Below, in pieces: positions 39,654 to 51,207 of a stretch of DNA of 64,000 bases (its first letter is position 1; each line of letters starts with the position of its first letter). The stretch lies in NCBI GenBank assembly GCA_016291435.1, contig JAEEXH010000002.1:32061-96060 (forward strand), given 5' to 3'. Under the pieces are notes generated by a model. It ran no database searches. It had not been told where the DNA came from and worked only from the letters and a program-made list of their open reading frames with translations. The position numbers and the translations under genes were made by a program. Source of the stretch: Oscillospiraceae bacterium (GTDB taxonomy: Bacteria > Bacillota > Clostridia > Oscillospirales > Ruminococcaceae).

Positions 39654-39802
39654 CAGAATTCGCCCCCTTTCTCTGTCTGAAAAAAGCCGCTATTATCGCA
39701 GTTTACATCTCCATAATAACATAATTATGATAAAATGTCAATGCATCATTGAATTATTTGGTGTATAATATCAAAATTTAAGCATATGATTTGTGCGTTC
39801 AT

Positions 39803-39842
39803 ACAAAGAAAGCTCCCGATGTATCTCACACCGGGAGCTTTT
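39803..39842 (-). terminator. Intrinsic terminator downstream of the YfhO-family gene
   Basis: Minus strand AAAGCTCCCG-gtgtgagatacat-CGGGAGCTTTCTTT. Confidence 0.65.
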
Positions 39843-39852
39843 CTCATTGCAA

Positions 39853-42800
39853 TCAGGAATTCAGAAGCTGTTTCTTCTTCTCCTGGAATTCCTCCTCCGT
39901 GATGATACCCTCGTCACAGAGCTTCTTGTATTCGCGGATCTCATCCGCAATTTCCTTTGCGCTGCGCTTCGGCGCCGTTGCCGTTGTGACCGTGCTGCTG
40001 CCGCCGGAAGATACAGCCTTTTCAGCGGGCTCCGGATCATCCTCATAAGGCAGATCGTAGATGCCCTTCTTACGGTTCGCTGCAAGGAGCTTCACCGTAT
40101 CGTTGTGCTTCTGATCGTAGAGCCAGAAGAGGACGCACAGTGCCAGACCGACCAGCAGCAGGATCAGACCGGTTTTCAGTCCGGGCGGGGTGTACTTCAT
40201 CCTGACCGTGTGCTCACCTGTGGGGAGACGCACACCGATCATCGCCTTTGCAACATTCAGCACATCCTCATCCTTGACCTTTTTGCCGTCGATCCAGACC
40301 GACCAGCCCGGTTCCCACGGAACGGAGGTCATCATGATCTGGTTCTGCTTCGCGGTGATCTTGCCCTCGAGCGTTCTGCCGCCGTAGGTCGTCAGATCCC
40401 ACTGATTCGTCTTGAGCTTGTTGATATCCTCCTGGAACAGCGCGGTGTTGAAGTGCGTGAAATAGAACGCCTTGACAATCGCATACTTTTCCTTTGTGCC
40501 GGCTGCATCCGTGCGGAGCGTCATGCGAAGCTGGAGCTGCGTGCCCTTCGGATAGGTGCCGACATAGAGAATATGATAATCGTCGGTCTCGAAATAGGAG
40601 CCGAGCGATTTTGCATCGGAGCCGTCCTTATTGCAGCAGGTGGTGCCGTCAACATTCCACTGATCCGTCAGCCAGAGATTGACCTTGCTCTCGTTCTCCG
40701 TCTTGAAGAAGAGGTAGATCGGATCATCGGACTGCGCCTCAATGAACATATCGACTGTCGGATCGACTGCATGGCTGCCGTCCGCCTGCTTGACCTCGCG
40801 GAAGTTCATCTGACTGCCGTAGCTGTCCTTGTAGACATCGTTCAGTCGCATCTCCTCAGTAATCGGGAGATCATAGAAATAATGCTCGAAGGGATCATCG
40901 GCAAAGTTGCCGTCTTCCTTGAACTTTGTCTTGCCGACGAGCGTGCTGAGGAGTGCATTCTGGCTGTTGAACGGATTGTCATTGCCGAAGAAGCCGACCT
41001 TCAGGATATCCTCGCTGACCATATAGCCGAGCGCCAGTGCATTCGGATTCTGATAGACGCTGACATCCATATCGGTCTCGCTCTGTGTCTTGCAGACCTC
41101 GGTGAATTTCAGATCATAGGCAATATCCAGATCGGAATTCTGCCCCTTCTTGAGCACATTCTTGTTGTCATCGCCCTTATCGAGCACATACTTGATGCCG
41201 AGCAGGGAGTCTGCCAGCGGGGTATTGCCCTCATAGCGGGAGTAGTAGCTGCGGCAGGAATAGCCCATTGCCTCAATGAACTTGAGAATCTGGGTGTTCA
41301 TCACCGAGCTGGAGTGCGTGATGCCGCGGAGCCGGAAGCCTGCATCATCGTTGACCGTGCGGACATAGGTTTTCTCGGCACGGTAGAAGGAAGGATCTTC
41401 CGTATAGAGCTTGTCCACGAGCGCTCTGCCGGATTCGATATACTGCGAATAGGATTTCTTGGTGGAATATGCGACCTCATGATGGATCGCCTCGAAGGAA
41501 GCCTTTGCATTGAAGGTCAGCTCGCAGCTCACAACCGCAAGAATGCCGATTGTAGCCGTCACGATCTTCTTCTTCGGGGTATTCTTTTTAGAAAGCAGAT
41601 ACACAAAGCCTGCATAGACTGCAAGGAGAATGATCGTCAGACCGATCGACCAGAAGATTGTCTCGGAGGATTTATTGGAATTCCAGAGATTGTTGAAGTA
41701 AACCTCGCCCTTCTGGTTGACGAACATGCCGTGATGCTTGTCATTGAGCTCAGCCGCACCGAGCTTGACAAAGTAGGTCACGATCATCAGGAAGACGAAA
41801 TAAACGCCGAAGGTGCCGAAGATTTCCTTCTTCTTGAGGCTTGTCACATAGCGGAGCGTCATGCCTGCCATCGAAAGCATGATGAAGGAGAAGATGAAGG
41901 AATAGCGGAAGGGCAGCCAGTTCGGCATCTGTCCGCCGTGCCACATCATGTCGATCGGGCGGATCATCATGCAGAGCATCATCACAAGCGCCATGATGCC
42001 GTAGCCAAGACGCTGACGGTACGGAATGCGGCGGTTCAGGAAGAAGAGCGGCAGAAGGAACGCTGCCAGCACACCGCAGTAGATCTCCGGCTTACCGAGC
42101 ACATTCACCGAGCTGTACTGGTTGACGCAGGTAAACTGCGCAATGAACTCGATCGGATTGAACTGCGTTTTGAAGGAGTAGTCCGGATTCTTGGTGAAAT
42201 CAAACTTACCGAGCGCCAGTGCATTGTAAACCGGCAGGATCATGAATGCTGCAAGGCTGATTGCTGCCGCAGCCGAAATGCCCATTCTGCCGCATGTGAC
42301 CAGCAGGGGCTTTGCCTCAAACTTCACCTTCTGCGAAATGAAGCAGGTGTAGATCACGAAATAGATCGCGGTGAAGATGCAGCACATGAAGCCGATATAG
42401 AAGTTCGCGATGCAGATATATGCCAGCGGAATGATGAAATTCAGCTTTCTGCCGTCATCGACGAGATATTCGATGCCGAGCGCGATCAGCGGCAGTGCGA
42501 TCAGACCGTCGAGCCACATCGGGTCGATCGTCTGGATGACACCGTATGCGCACATGCCGAACATCGTACCGAGGATCACAGAGGTGAATGTTCCCACATG
42601 GCGTGCCTTGCGCAGGAAGTAGGTCATCGTGACGGATGCTGCGCCGAGCTTGCAGAGGATCATGATAAACAGGGATGCAAGGATCCACTTGCGCGGCAGG
42701 AGAATGACAATCAGGGTAAAGGGACTCGCAAGATAATAGCCGATGACACCCTGATAGCCGCCGGAAAGGTTCCGCGACCAGTTATACAGAATGCTGCCGT

Positions 42801-43104
42801 TTCCGTGGAAGGCATCGCGGATCGCCTCAAAGTAATACACATACTGACCGTTCAGGTCGAGGCAGAGCACGGAGTGATCTCCGTAAGGCGTGAGCCCGAA
42901 GAAGGCATACGCGATATAGAGCAGGATGACAGGAATGAAGAAGGCGGCGAAATACGCCCGATTCCTGTAAAACCATGCCTGTACCTTTTGAAGCCCGCCC
43001 GTGCTGCTCCCTTTCATGAAAGCGGCAGTCGCGGCTTCAGTTGATGGATTTGCCAAAGCAGTTTCCTCCTTTTCTTTTGCTGACAGACCGAAAAGATCCG
43101 TCAA
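39853..43104 (-). CDS. YfhO-family multi-TM membrane protein with C-terminal SHOCT-like motif
   Basis: FFGLTPYGDHSVLCLDLNGQYVYYFEAIRDAF, SGGYQGVIGYYLASPF; C-terminus EIADEIREYKKLCDEGIITEEEFQEKKKQLL. Confidence 0.88.
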   Translation of the reverse strand: MTDLFGLSAKEKEETALANPSTEAATAAFMKGSSTGGLQKVQAWFYRNRAYFAAFFIPVILLYIAYAFFGLTPYGDHSVLCLDLNGQYVYYFEAIRDAFHGNGSILYNWSRNLSGGYQGVIGYYLASPFTLIVILLPRKWILASLFIMILCKLGAASVTMTYFLRKARHVGTFTSVILGTMFGMCAYGVIQTIDPMWLDGLIALPLIALGIEYLVDDGRKLNFIIPLAYICIANFYIGFMCCIFTAIYFVIYTCFISQKVKFEAKPLLVTCGRMGISAAAAISLAAFMILPVYNALALGKFDFTKNPDYSFKTQFNPIEFIAQFTCVNQYSSVNVLGKPEIYCGVLAAFLLPLFFLNRRIPYRQRLGYGIMALVMMLCMMIRPIDMMWHGGQMPNWLPFRYSFIFSFIMLSMAGMTLRYVTSLKKKEIFGTFGVYFVFLMIVTYFVKLGAAELNDKHHGMFVNQKGEVYFNNLWNSNKSSETIFWSIGLTIILLAVYAGFVYLLSKKNTPKKKIVTATIGILAVVSCELTFNAKASFEAIHHEVAYSTKKSYSQYIESGRALVDKLYTEDPSFYRAEKTYVRTVNDDAGFRLRGITHSSSVMNTQILKFIEAMGYSCRSYYSRYEGNTPLADSLLGIKYVLDKGDDNKNVLKKGQNSDLDIAYDLKFTEVCKTQSETDMDVSVYQNPNALALGYMVSEDILKVGFFGNDNPFNSQNALLSTLVGKTKFKEDGNFADDPFEHYFYDLPITEEMRLNDVYKDSYGSQMNFREVKQADGSHAVDPTVDMFIEAQSDDPIYLFFKTENESKVNLWLTDQWNVDGTTCCNKDGSDAKSLGSYFETDDYHILYVGTYPKGTQLQLRMTLRTDAAGTKEKYAIVKAFYFTHFNTALFQEDINKLKTNQWDLTTYGGRTLEGKITAKQNQIMMTSVPWEPGWSVWIDGKKVKDEDVLNVAKAMIGVRLPTGEHTVRMKYTPPGLKTGLILLLVGLALCVLFWLYDQKHNDTVKLLAANRKKGIYDLPYEDDPEPAEKAVSSGGSSTVTTATAPKRSAKEIADEIREYKKLCDEGIITEEEFQEKKKQLLNS

Positions 43105-43393
43105 ATATGCAGACTCTTTTATTATACATGATTTCTTCGGAATTTACAAGTATTTTTGAAAATTTCTTTGCGCAGAAATCACATATTATATATGTATTCG
43201 GAATCTCTGCCGCTTTCCTCACAGAATCCGCGTAAAATCTTCGGTTTGATACACAATCTATCATTTTTGCCGAAATATACTATTTATATAAGGCTTTTTA
43301 TAGAGCTGTTGAAATCCCGGCTTTTAGATGGTAAAAGAATCCGATAGTCGGATTCCGATATTTGTGAAAAGCGACAGAGATTATATGACCTCC

Positions 43394-43422
43394 TTGAAAT
43401 TTAACGCTCAATATGCTATAAT
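43394..43422 (+). promoter_or_regulatory. Sigma-A-type promoter upstream of dnaA (TTGAAA - 17 - TATAAT)
   Basis: TTGAAA 43394-43399, TATAAT 43417-43422. Confidence 0.7.
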
Positions 43423-43601
43423 ATATGATGTATCGGACTGTGCTGCTGTAGCTCGCGGACTGCGATTACAGCCTTTCTTTTCGGGGCAGACGCCCCCGAT
43501 CCAAAGGATCAGCTCCGCGCTGTTCCCGGACCCGGACATGGTTCCCGGAAAGCGAAAAATCATAAAATATTATATATAGATAAAGGATGTGAACATACTC
43601 C

Positions 43602-44969
43602 ATGAATTCCTTTAAGGAAGTGTATGAAGCAGTCGTGGATTATTGCAGCAAGCAGGGTGTCGGTGATATGGCACGCAATCTCTGGCTCACGACTCTCGAA
43701 CCCGCAAGACTGGAGGGCAATATCGCTGTGTTCTATTGCCCCAATGATTTCCACAAGAATATCATTATGTCGAACTATCACAAGATTCTCTGCGAAGCCT
43801 TCGAGCAGATCGTCGGCTTCCCGGTCGAGCTGAAGCTCATTGTCACCGATGACAGCCTGAGCGACGCCGAAAGCCCGGAGCTTGACCCAGAGAGCTTCGA
43901 TGCGCTGCACAGCGATCTCAGCGAAGCCTATGAAAATTCCAATTATCCCTATACCTTTGAAACATTCATCGTCGGCAGCTCCAACCGCTTCGCCTATGCA
44001 GCCTGCACCAGCGTTGCACGCGGCGACAATGCCGACAATACCTATAACCCCCTCTTCATCTACGGCGATTCCGGTCTCGGCAAGACCCATCTCATTCACG
44101 CCATCTCCCACGAGATGAAGAAGCGAAATCCTGACCTGAACATTATCTATGTCACCGGCGAAACCTTTACCAATGAGCTGATCGAAGCAATCCAGCAGAA
44201 GAAGCAGCCGGAATTCCATCAGAAATACCGCAGCGCAGATGTGCTGCTCGTCGATGACGTCCAGTTCATCAGCGGCAGAGAATCCACGCAGGAGGAATTC
44301 TTCCATACCTTCAATATCCTGCACAACGCAAGAAAGCAGATCGTGCTGACCTCTGACCGTCCGCCGAAGGATATCAAGATCCTTGAGGACCGCATCCGTT
44401 CCCGCTTTGAGTCGGGTCTGATCACAGACGTTGCGCTCCCCGATTTCGAGACCCGCGTCGCGATCGTCCGCAGAAAAGCAGAGCTGCTCGATCTCCAGAT
44501 TCCCGATGAGGTTGCGGAATTCATCGCAAATCACCTGAAATCCAATATCCGTCAGCTCGAAGGTGCCGTGAAGCGTCTTCTGGCGCTCAAGCAGCTCGCA
44601 GGCTCCCCGCCTTCGATCCAGATGGCACAGACTGTCATCCGCGATATCCTGACGGACGAGCAGCCGACACCTGTCACGGTTGAGCATATCATCTCCGAGG
44701 TTGCCAATGTCTACGGCGTCACGCCGGAAGACCTGCGCTCCAAGAAGCGCTCGCAGCAGATCTCCAATGCCCGCAAGGTCGCGATTTATCTCGTCAAGAA
44801 TATCACACAGATGTCTCTTGCGGCAATCGGAGAGGAATTCGGCGGCAGAGATCACTCCACCATCGTCTATGCGATCCAGAGCGTGCAGGGTGCGATGAAG
44901 AAAGATGCACAGATGCGCGACATCATCGAGAACATCACGAAGACCATCCGCGAAGGATTCGGAAAATAA
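43602..44969 (+). CDS. dnaA: Chromosomal replication initiator DnaA
   Basis: NPLFIYGDSGLGKTHLIHAISHEM, DVLLVDDVQFISGRESTQEEFFHTFN, GGRDHSTIVYAIQSV. Confidence 0.99.
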   Translation: MNSFKEVYEAVVDYCSKQGVGDMARNLWLTTLEPARLEGNIAVFYCPNDFHKNIIMSNYHKILCEAFEQIVGFPVELKLIVTDDSLSDAESPELDPESFDALHSDLSEAYENSNYPYTFETFIVGSSNRFAYAACTSVARGDNADNTYNPLFIYGDSGLGKTHLIHAISHEMKKRNPDLNIIYVTGETFTNELIEAIQQKKQPEFHQKYRSADVLLVDDVQFISGRESTQEEFFHTFNILHNARKQIVLTSDRPPKDIKILEDRIRSRFESGLITDVALPDFETRVAIVRRKAELLDLQIPDEVAEFIANHLKSNIRQLEGAVKRLLALKQLAGSPPSIQMAQTVIRDILTDEQPTPVTVEHIISEVANVYGVTPEDLRSKKRSQQISNARKVAIYLVKNITQMSLAAIGEEFGGRDHSTIVYAIQSVQGAMKKDAQMRDIIENITKTIREGFGK

Positions 44970-45570
44970 TCTTCCGCCGCTTTCCACATCTTTGTGCGTT
45001 CCGGCAAATGGGGCAAAATTTTGACAAAATCCGCCGAATGCTGCCGATTCGGATCAAATTCAACGAACTGGAAAATCATGCGGAAGTGCTGTGAGACAGT
45101 ATGTTCGATTTCTCCGGTTTTCAACAGGTGTTGAAAAGAAAGTGGAAAACCTGAGCCCTGTTTGCGCCGTTTCTGCGGTTTTCACGGCATTTCACATGAT
45201 GAAATGTGGAAAACTCCGGTCATATACTCCGAGTATTCACAATTTCCACCGATTTTTCAACACACATTCCTGCGTTTCCACTCTTTGCACTTTTCTGATT
45301 CCGGGCGGACTTGCTTTCAACTTTTCCAAATTTTCTGCACATCCGCTCCCGGAAAACTTTGCCGCTCGATCGGACAAAGGTTTTTGCGCTGTTTCAGAAA
45401 AAAGCGATCTGCGCAAAAACAGTTTCAACCTTTCCACAGCCCCTACTACTACTACTGAATTATAATTATACTCTTTTCTGAGATCAGATCCGCTTCGCGG
45501 CTGAAAACGGAAATCCCGTTTGTGAAAACAGCCTGCACCCTGAGCGGGATATGAAAAGGAGAATTATCAA
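44970..45570. other. oriC: Chromosomal origin oriC between dnaA and dnaN: DnaA-box-like sites, DnaA-trio element, AT-rich DUE
   Basis: DnaA-box-like CTTTCCACA (44980, 45430), TGTGGAAAA (45205), AGTGGAAAA (45141), GTTTCCACT (45274); (CTA)4CTG at 45443-45457 then AATTATAATTATA. Confidence 0.85.
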
Positions 45571-46680
45571 ATGAAATTTACATGCCAGAAGACAGACCTC
45601 ATCGAGGTGCTGCCGAATGTTGCGAAGGCGACCTCTGCGAAAACACCGATGGAGGTGCTGGCGGCAGTCCGGCTCCAGGCAGAGGGCATTGCACTTTCGC
45701 TGACAGGCTATGATCTTGAGCTCGGCATCCGCACGGAGATTCCGGCAGCGGTTGAGGAGGCAGGCATCCTGCTCGCAGACAGCCGCCTTTTCTGTGAGCT
45801 TGTCCGCAGAATGCCGGAAGGCATCATCACGGTCAGCTCCGATGAGCACCTGAAAATCACGATCCGCGGCGGCGATACCGAATGCCAGCTCCCGGGTCTT
45901 CCCGCAGACGAATATCCTGATCTGCCGGCCGTGGAGCAGGAGGCAGGTGCGGTCATTCCGCAGGGTCTGCTCAAGAATATGATCAACCAGACGATCTATG
46001 CAGTCTCGCTCGATGAGACCAAGCCGATCTTTACCGGCGAGCTTATCGAAATGGAAAACGGTGCGATGAATATTGTCGCGCTAGATAATTACCGCATGGC
46101 AATCCGCACAGAGCCGCTGCCCGGTCAGGACCCTGTCCGCTTCGTTGTGCCGGCAAAGGCGCTCCGCGAGATCGAGCATCTGCTCACGGAAGACGAAAAG
46201 AACGAGAAGCCGAGCAGCATCCGTCTCGACCAGCATCATGCGATTTTCGAGATCGGCGGCTATTCTGTCTATACCAGACTGCTTGCCGGTGATTTTATCA
46301 ACTACAAGCGCAGTGTTCCGACCGGCTTCAAGACCGAGATGAAGCTCTCGAAGCGGGAGCTGACCGACAGCCTTGAGCGCTGTGCACTGCTCATCAGCGA
46401 GAAGAACAAGACCGCTGTGCGCTTTCAGATCGAGGATGACTGTGTCCGCGTCAGCTGCCAGAATGTCATCGGCAGCATCGACGATGTGATCGCAGGCGAC
46501 ATTACCGGCGATAAATTGGTCATCGGCTTCAATAACCGCTATCTGCTCGATGCCGTCCGTGCAATTCAGGGCGACGTCGTACGCATTCAGCTCACCGCTG
46601 CCGACAGAGCCGTCAAGATCATGGAAGCAGACGGCGAGGGTTCGGTCGCGATCATTATGCCTGTCCAGGTACGGAGATAA
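45571..46680 (+). CDS. dnaN: DNA polymerase III beta sliding clamp
   Basis: MKFTCQKTDLIEVLPNVAKATSAKTPMEVLAAV..., C-terminal IIMPVQVRR. Confidence 0.97.
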   Translation: MKFTCQKTDLIEVLPNVAKATSAKTPMEVLAAVRLQAEGIALSLTGYDLELGIRTEIPAAVEEAGILLADSRLFCELVRRMPEGIITVSSDEHLKITIRGGDTECQLPGLPADEYPDLPAVEQEAGAVIPQGLLKNMINQTIYAVSLDETKPIFTGELIEMENGAMNIVALDNYRMAIRTEPLPGQDPVRFVVPAKALREIEHLLTEDEKNEKPSSIRLDQHHAIFEIGGYSVYTRLLAGDFINYKRSVPTGFKTEMKLSKRELTDSLERCALLISEKNKTAVRFQIEDDCVRVSCQNVIGSIDDVIAGDITGDKLVIGFNNRYLLDAVRAIQGDVVRIQLTAADRAVKIMEADGEGSVAIIMPVQVRR

Positions 46681-46681
46681 T

Positions 46682-46915
46682 ATGGAAACCATCGAAATTA
46701 CGATAAAAACATCGTTTATCAAGCTGGAACAGCTCATGAAGCTCGCAAATCTCACTGATACCGGCGGCTTTGCAAAGCAGCTCATTCAGGACGGTCATGT
46801 AAAAGTGAACGGCGAGATCTGCACCATGCGCGGCAAAAAGCTGCGCGACGGCGATCAAATGCAGGCGGGCGAATATGAGGTCATCGTGCATGCGCCGAAG
46901 GACGAAGAGGCGTAA
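46682..46915 (+). CDS. yaaA: S4-domain RNA-binding protein YaaA (internal start of the ORF-track entry)
   Basis: METIEITIKTSFIKLEQLMKLANLTDTGGFAKQLIQDGHVKVNGEICTMRGKKLRDGD. Confidence 0.93.
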   Translation: METIEITIKTSFIKLEQLMKLANLTDTGGFAKQLIQDGHVKVNGEICTMRGKKLRDGDQMQAGEYEVIVHAPKDEEA

Positions 46916-48051
46916 TGCGGATCGTTTCGCTGGAGGCGGAGGATTACCGCAATCTGCATGCGGTCTCAATGACACCGCATCCTTCGCTGAATCTGATTCT
47001 CGGGAACAACGCGCAGGGCAAGACAAATCTGCTGGAAGCGATCTGGACCTGTACGGGCTGCCGGAGCTTTCGCGGCGCGAAGGAGAGAGATTTCATCGGG
47101 CTGAAATCCCCTGCCATGCACCTCAGACTGAAATTTGAAGACAGCCGCAGAACGCAGGAGATTCAGATTCACATGCAGCGCGGCGACGCAAAGCAGAAAA
47201 AGATCCTGCTGAACGGCGTGCCCGTGCAGGGCGGCAGCCGTCTCTTCGCGGAATTCCAGTGTGTGATCTTTTCGCCGGATGACCGGGAGCTGATCCGCTC
47301 AGGACCCGAAAAGCGGCGTGCCTTCATGGATCTCTGCGGCTCGCAGCTCTCCCCTGCCATGCTCGGGGTGCTGCGGCGGTTCGATCATCTGACAGCGCAG
47401 CGCAATGCCGTGCTGAAACAGATTCAGCTCGGAAAGGCAGACCGCAGGGAGCTCTCTGTCTGGGATACGCAGCTTGCGGCGCACGGTTCGCTGCTCACCT
47501 GCCTCAGATATGCCTATATCCGGCAGCTTGCCGCGGTTGCGTCCGGATTTTATCATACCGTCACAAGCGGAAATGAGAAGCTCTCGGTCAAATACCGCTC
47601 CAATCTTTTCCGCAATTCCGAGATTCCCGACAGGCCGACCGCGGAGATGCAGGCATATTATCTTGAGCAGCTTACGAAAACGGCGGAGGATGATATCCGG
47701 CTCGGCTTTACGGCAAAGGGTGCGGGGCGCGATGACTTTTCCTGCAAGATTGACGGGCTTTCTGTCCGGGAATTCGGCTCGCAGGGGCAGCAGAAATCGA
47801 CTGCGCTTGTCTTAAAGCTCGCACAGGCGGCGGTTTTCTATGAGAAAAAAGAGGAAACGCCGGTCATTCTGCTCGACGATGTGATGGGTGAGCTCGATGC
47901 GCAGCGGCAGAATCTTGTCTATGAAATTATCGAGGACATGCAGATTTTCCTGACGGCATGTCACCCGGATGCAATCGGCAGGGCACGCGAAATCAGTGCG
48001 TCGGGCAGCTGCAATGTGTATCACATGGCGGAAGGAAGCCTGACAGAATAA
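46915..48051 (+). CDS. recF: DNA replication/repair protein RecF
   Basis: LNLILGNNAQGKTNLLEAIWTCTGCRSFRGAKERDFI, LLDDVMGELDAQRQNLVYEII. Confidence 0.97.
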   Translation: MRIVSLEAEDYRNLHAVSMTPHPSLNLILGNNAQGKTNLLEAIWTCTGCRSFRGAKERDFIGLKSPAMHLRLKFEDSRRTQEIQIHMQRGDAKQKKILLNGVPVQGGSRLFAEFQCVIFSPDDRELIRSGPEKRRAFMDLCGSQLSPAMLGVLRRFDHLTAQRNAVLKQIQLGKADRRELSVWDTQLAAHGSLLTCLRYAYIRQLAAVASGFYHTVTSGNEKLSVKYRSNLFRNSEIPDRPTAEMQAYYLEQLTKTAEDDIRLGFTAKGAGRDDFSCKIDGLSVREFGSQGQQKSTALVLKLAQAAVFYEKKEETPVILLDDVMGELDAQRQNLVYEIIEDMQIFLTACHPDAIGRAREISASGSCNVYHMAEGSLTE

Positions 48052-48068
48052 GGGAGGAGGCGCCCTTT

Positions 48069-48323
48069 ATGTATATTCATCTCGGAGAGCGCATCTCCAT
48101 CCATGACAGCACCGTGATCGGGCTGTTTGATATTGAAAATACGACCATCGGGCCGGATACGCGCGCGTATCTGAACCGCATGGAGGCGGAGGGCAGAGTC
48201 GTCAATGTCTCGGAGGAAATGCCGAAGAGCTTTGTGATCTGCATGGAAAACGGCACGGAGACGGCATATATTTCCTCCATCTCGGCGGCAACACTCAGAA
48301 AACGCGCAGGCACGATGTTTTGA
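48069..48323 (+). CDS. remB: RemB/DUF370-like extracellular matrix regulator
   Basis: MYIHLGERISIHDSTVIGLFDIENTTIGPDTRAYLN, canonical recF-remB-gyrB order. Confidence 0.85.
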   Translation: MYIHLGERISIHDSTVIGLFDIENTTIGPDTRAYLNRMEAEGRVVNVSEEMPKSFVICMENGTETAYISSISAATLRKRAGTMF

Positions 48324-48338
48324 CATATATACAAATGA

Positions 48339-50321
<1,983 letters not shown>

Positions 50322-50358
50322 TCAAATTTTGTAAGACCTCTGAAAGGAGGTATCCCCT

Positions 50359-51207
50359 ATGGCAAAGGAAACAAAGCTGTTTTCCGTGCAGACGGAGATG
50401 CGCGATCTTGACTATGAGGATGTGTACCGCATCTACTTGCAGGAGGAGCGCGGCAGAGACCGCAGAACCGCAATGATCGTCTGCGGCATTCTGGCAGCAG
50501 TCTTTGTGCTGATGACGGTGCTGTTCCATAATTTCACCTTCCTGATCTATGCAGGCGGCTGCCTGATCGTCGCGGGCATGTATTATCTGGTGCCGACGAA
50601 CCGTAAATTTCTGGCGCAGAATAAGCTGCAATACGGCGAAAAGCGCGAGACGACGTTCTTTCCGCATCATATCTCGACCTTTGAGCTGCTCGATGACGAG
50701 GAGGAGCTCAGCGAGGAGGAGAAGCAGGAGGCGACCACGGAATTTTCCACCGGCGTCATGAAAGCGTATGAAAATGAGCGCGGCTTCCTCTTTGCAGACG
50801 GCAAGATCTCGAATCAGTTTCTCTATCTTGCAAAGCGGAATCTTGATGAGGAGGAGATCGAGTCGATCCGCACCTTCGCAAAGGATCGCTGCTCGGGCGG
50901 CTATCTTCTGCTGGAGATGCGCACGATGCTCGACGGCTCCGACGGTGCGGAGGATGAAGAAGAAACCCGCGAATCTACGCTGGTTTCCGGCGCGTGCGAT
51001 CAGTATTACGGCGCAAAGCGGCTGCATCTCTATGACGAATCGGGCAGACGGATCAAGCCTGAGAATGAGGACGGGGACGCAGAAGCAGAATATGCGGCAG
51101 ACGCCGATGATGCACAGCAGGAAAGCCATACGGCAGTGATGGATGCGCCGGAAATGGACGTTGATGCCGAATGGGAAAAGATCGTTTCGGAGGATGCCGA
51201 TGAGTAA
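50359..51207 (+). CDS. Hypothetical membrane protein
   Basis: RBS GAAAGGAGG; two TM segments; acidic C-terminus; lies between gyrB and gyrA. Confidence 0.6.
   Translation: MAKETKLFSVQTEMRDLDYEDVYRIYLQEERGRDRRTAMIVCGILAAVFVLMTVLFHNFTFLIYAGGCLIVAGMYYLVPTNRKFLAQNKLQYGEKRETTFFPHHISTFELLDDEEELSEEEKQEATTEFSTGVMKAYENERGFLFADGKISNQFLYLAKRNLDEEEIESIRTFAKDRCSGGYLLLEMRTMLDGSDGAEDEEETRESTLVSGACDQYYGAKRLHLYDESGRRIKPENEDGDAEAEYAADADDAQQESHTAVMDAPEMDVDAEWEKIVSEDADE

Noticed and set aside
39793-43044. Full-length 1083-aa antisense ORF opposite the YfhO-like gene
   Set aside because: The sense strand encodes a recognisable YfhO-family protein; the antisense product is Asp/Arg/Leu/Ile/His/Cys-rich without domains or a convincing RBS. 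Typical shadow ORF caused by codon bias.
45115-45300. Small ORFs in the dnaA-dnaN spacer (45091-45465, 45162-45458)
   Set aside because: Overlap DnaA boxes and the unwinding element; Phe/Ser/His-rich translations of AT-rich origin DNA.
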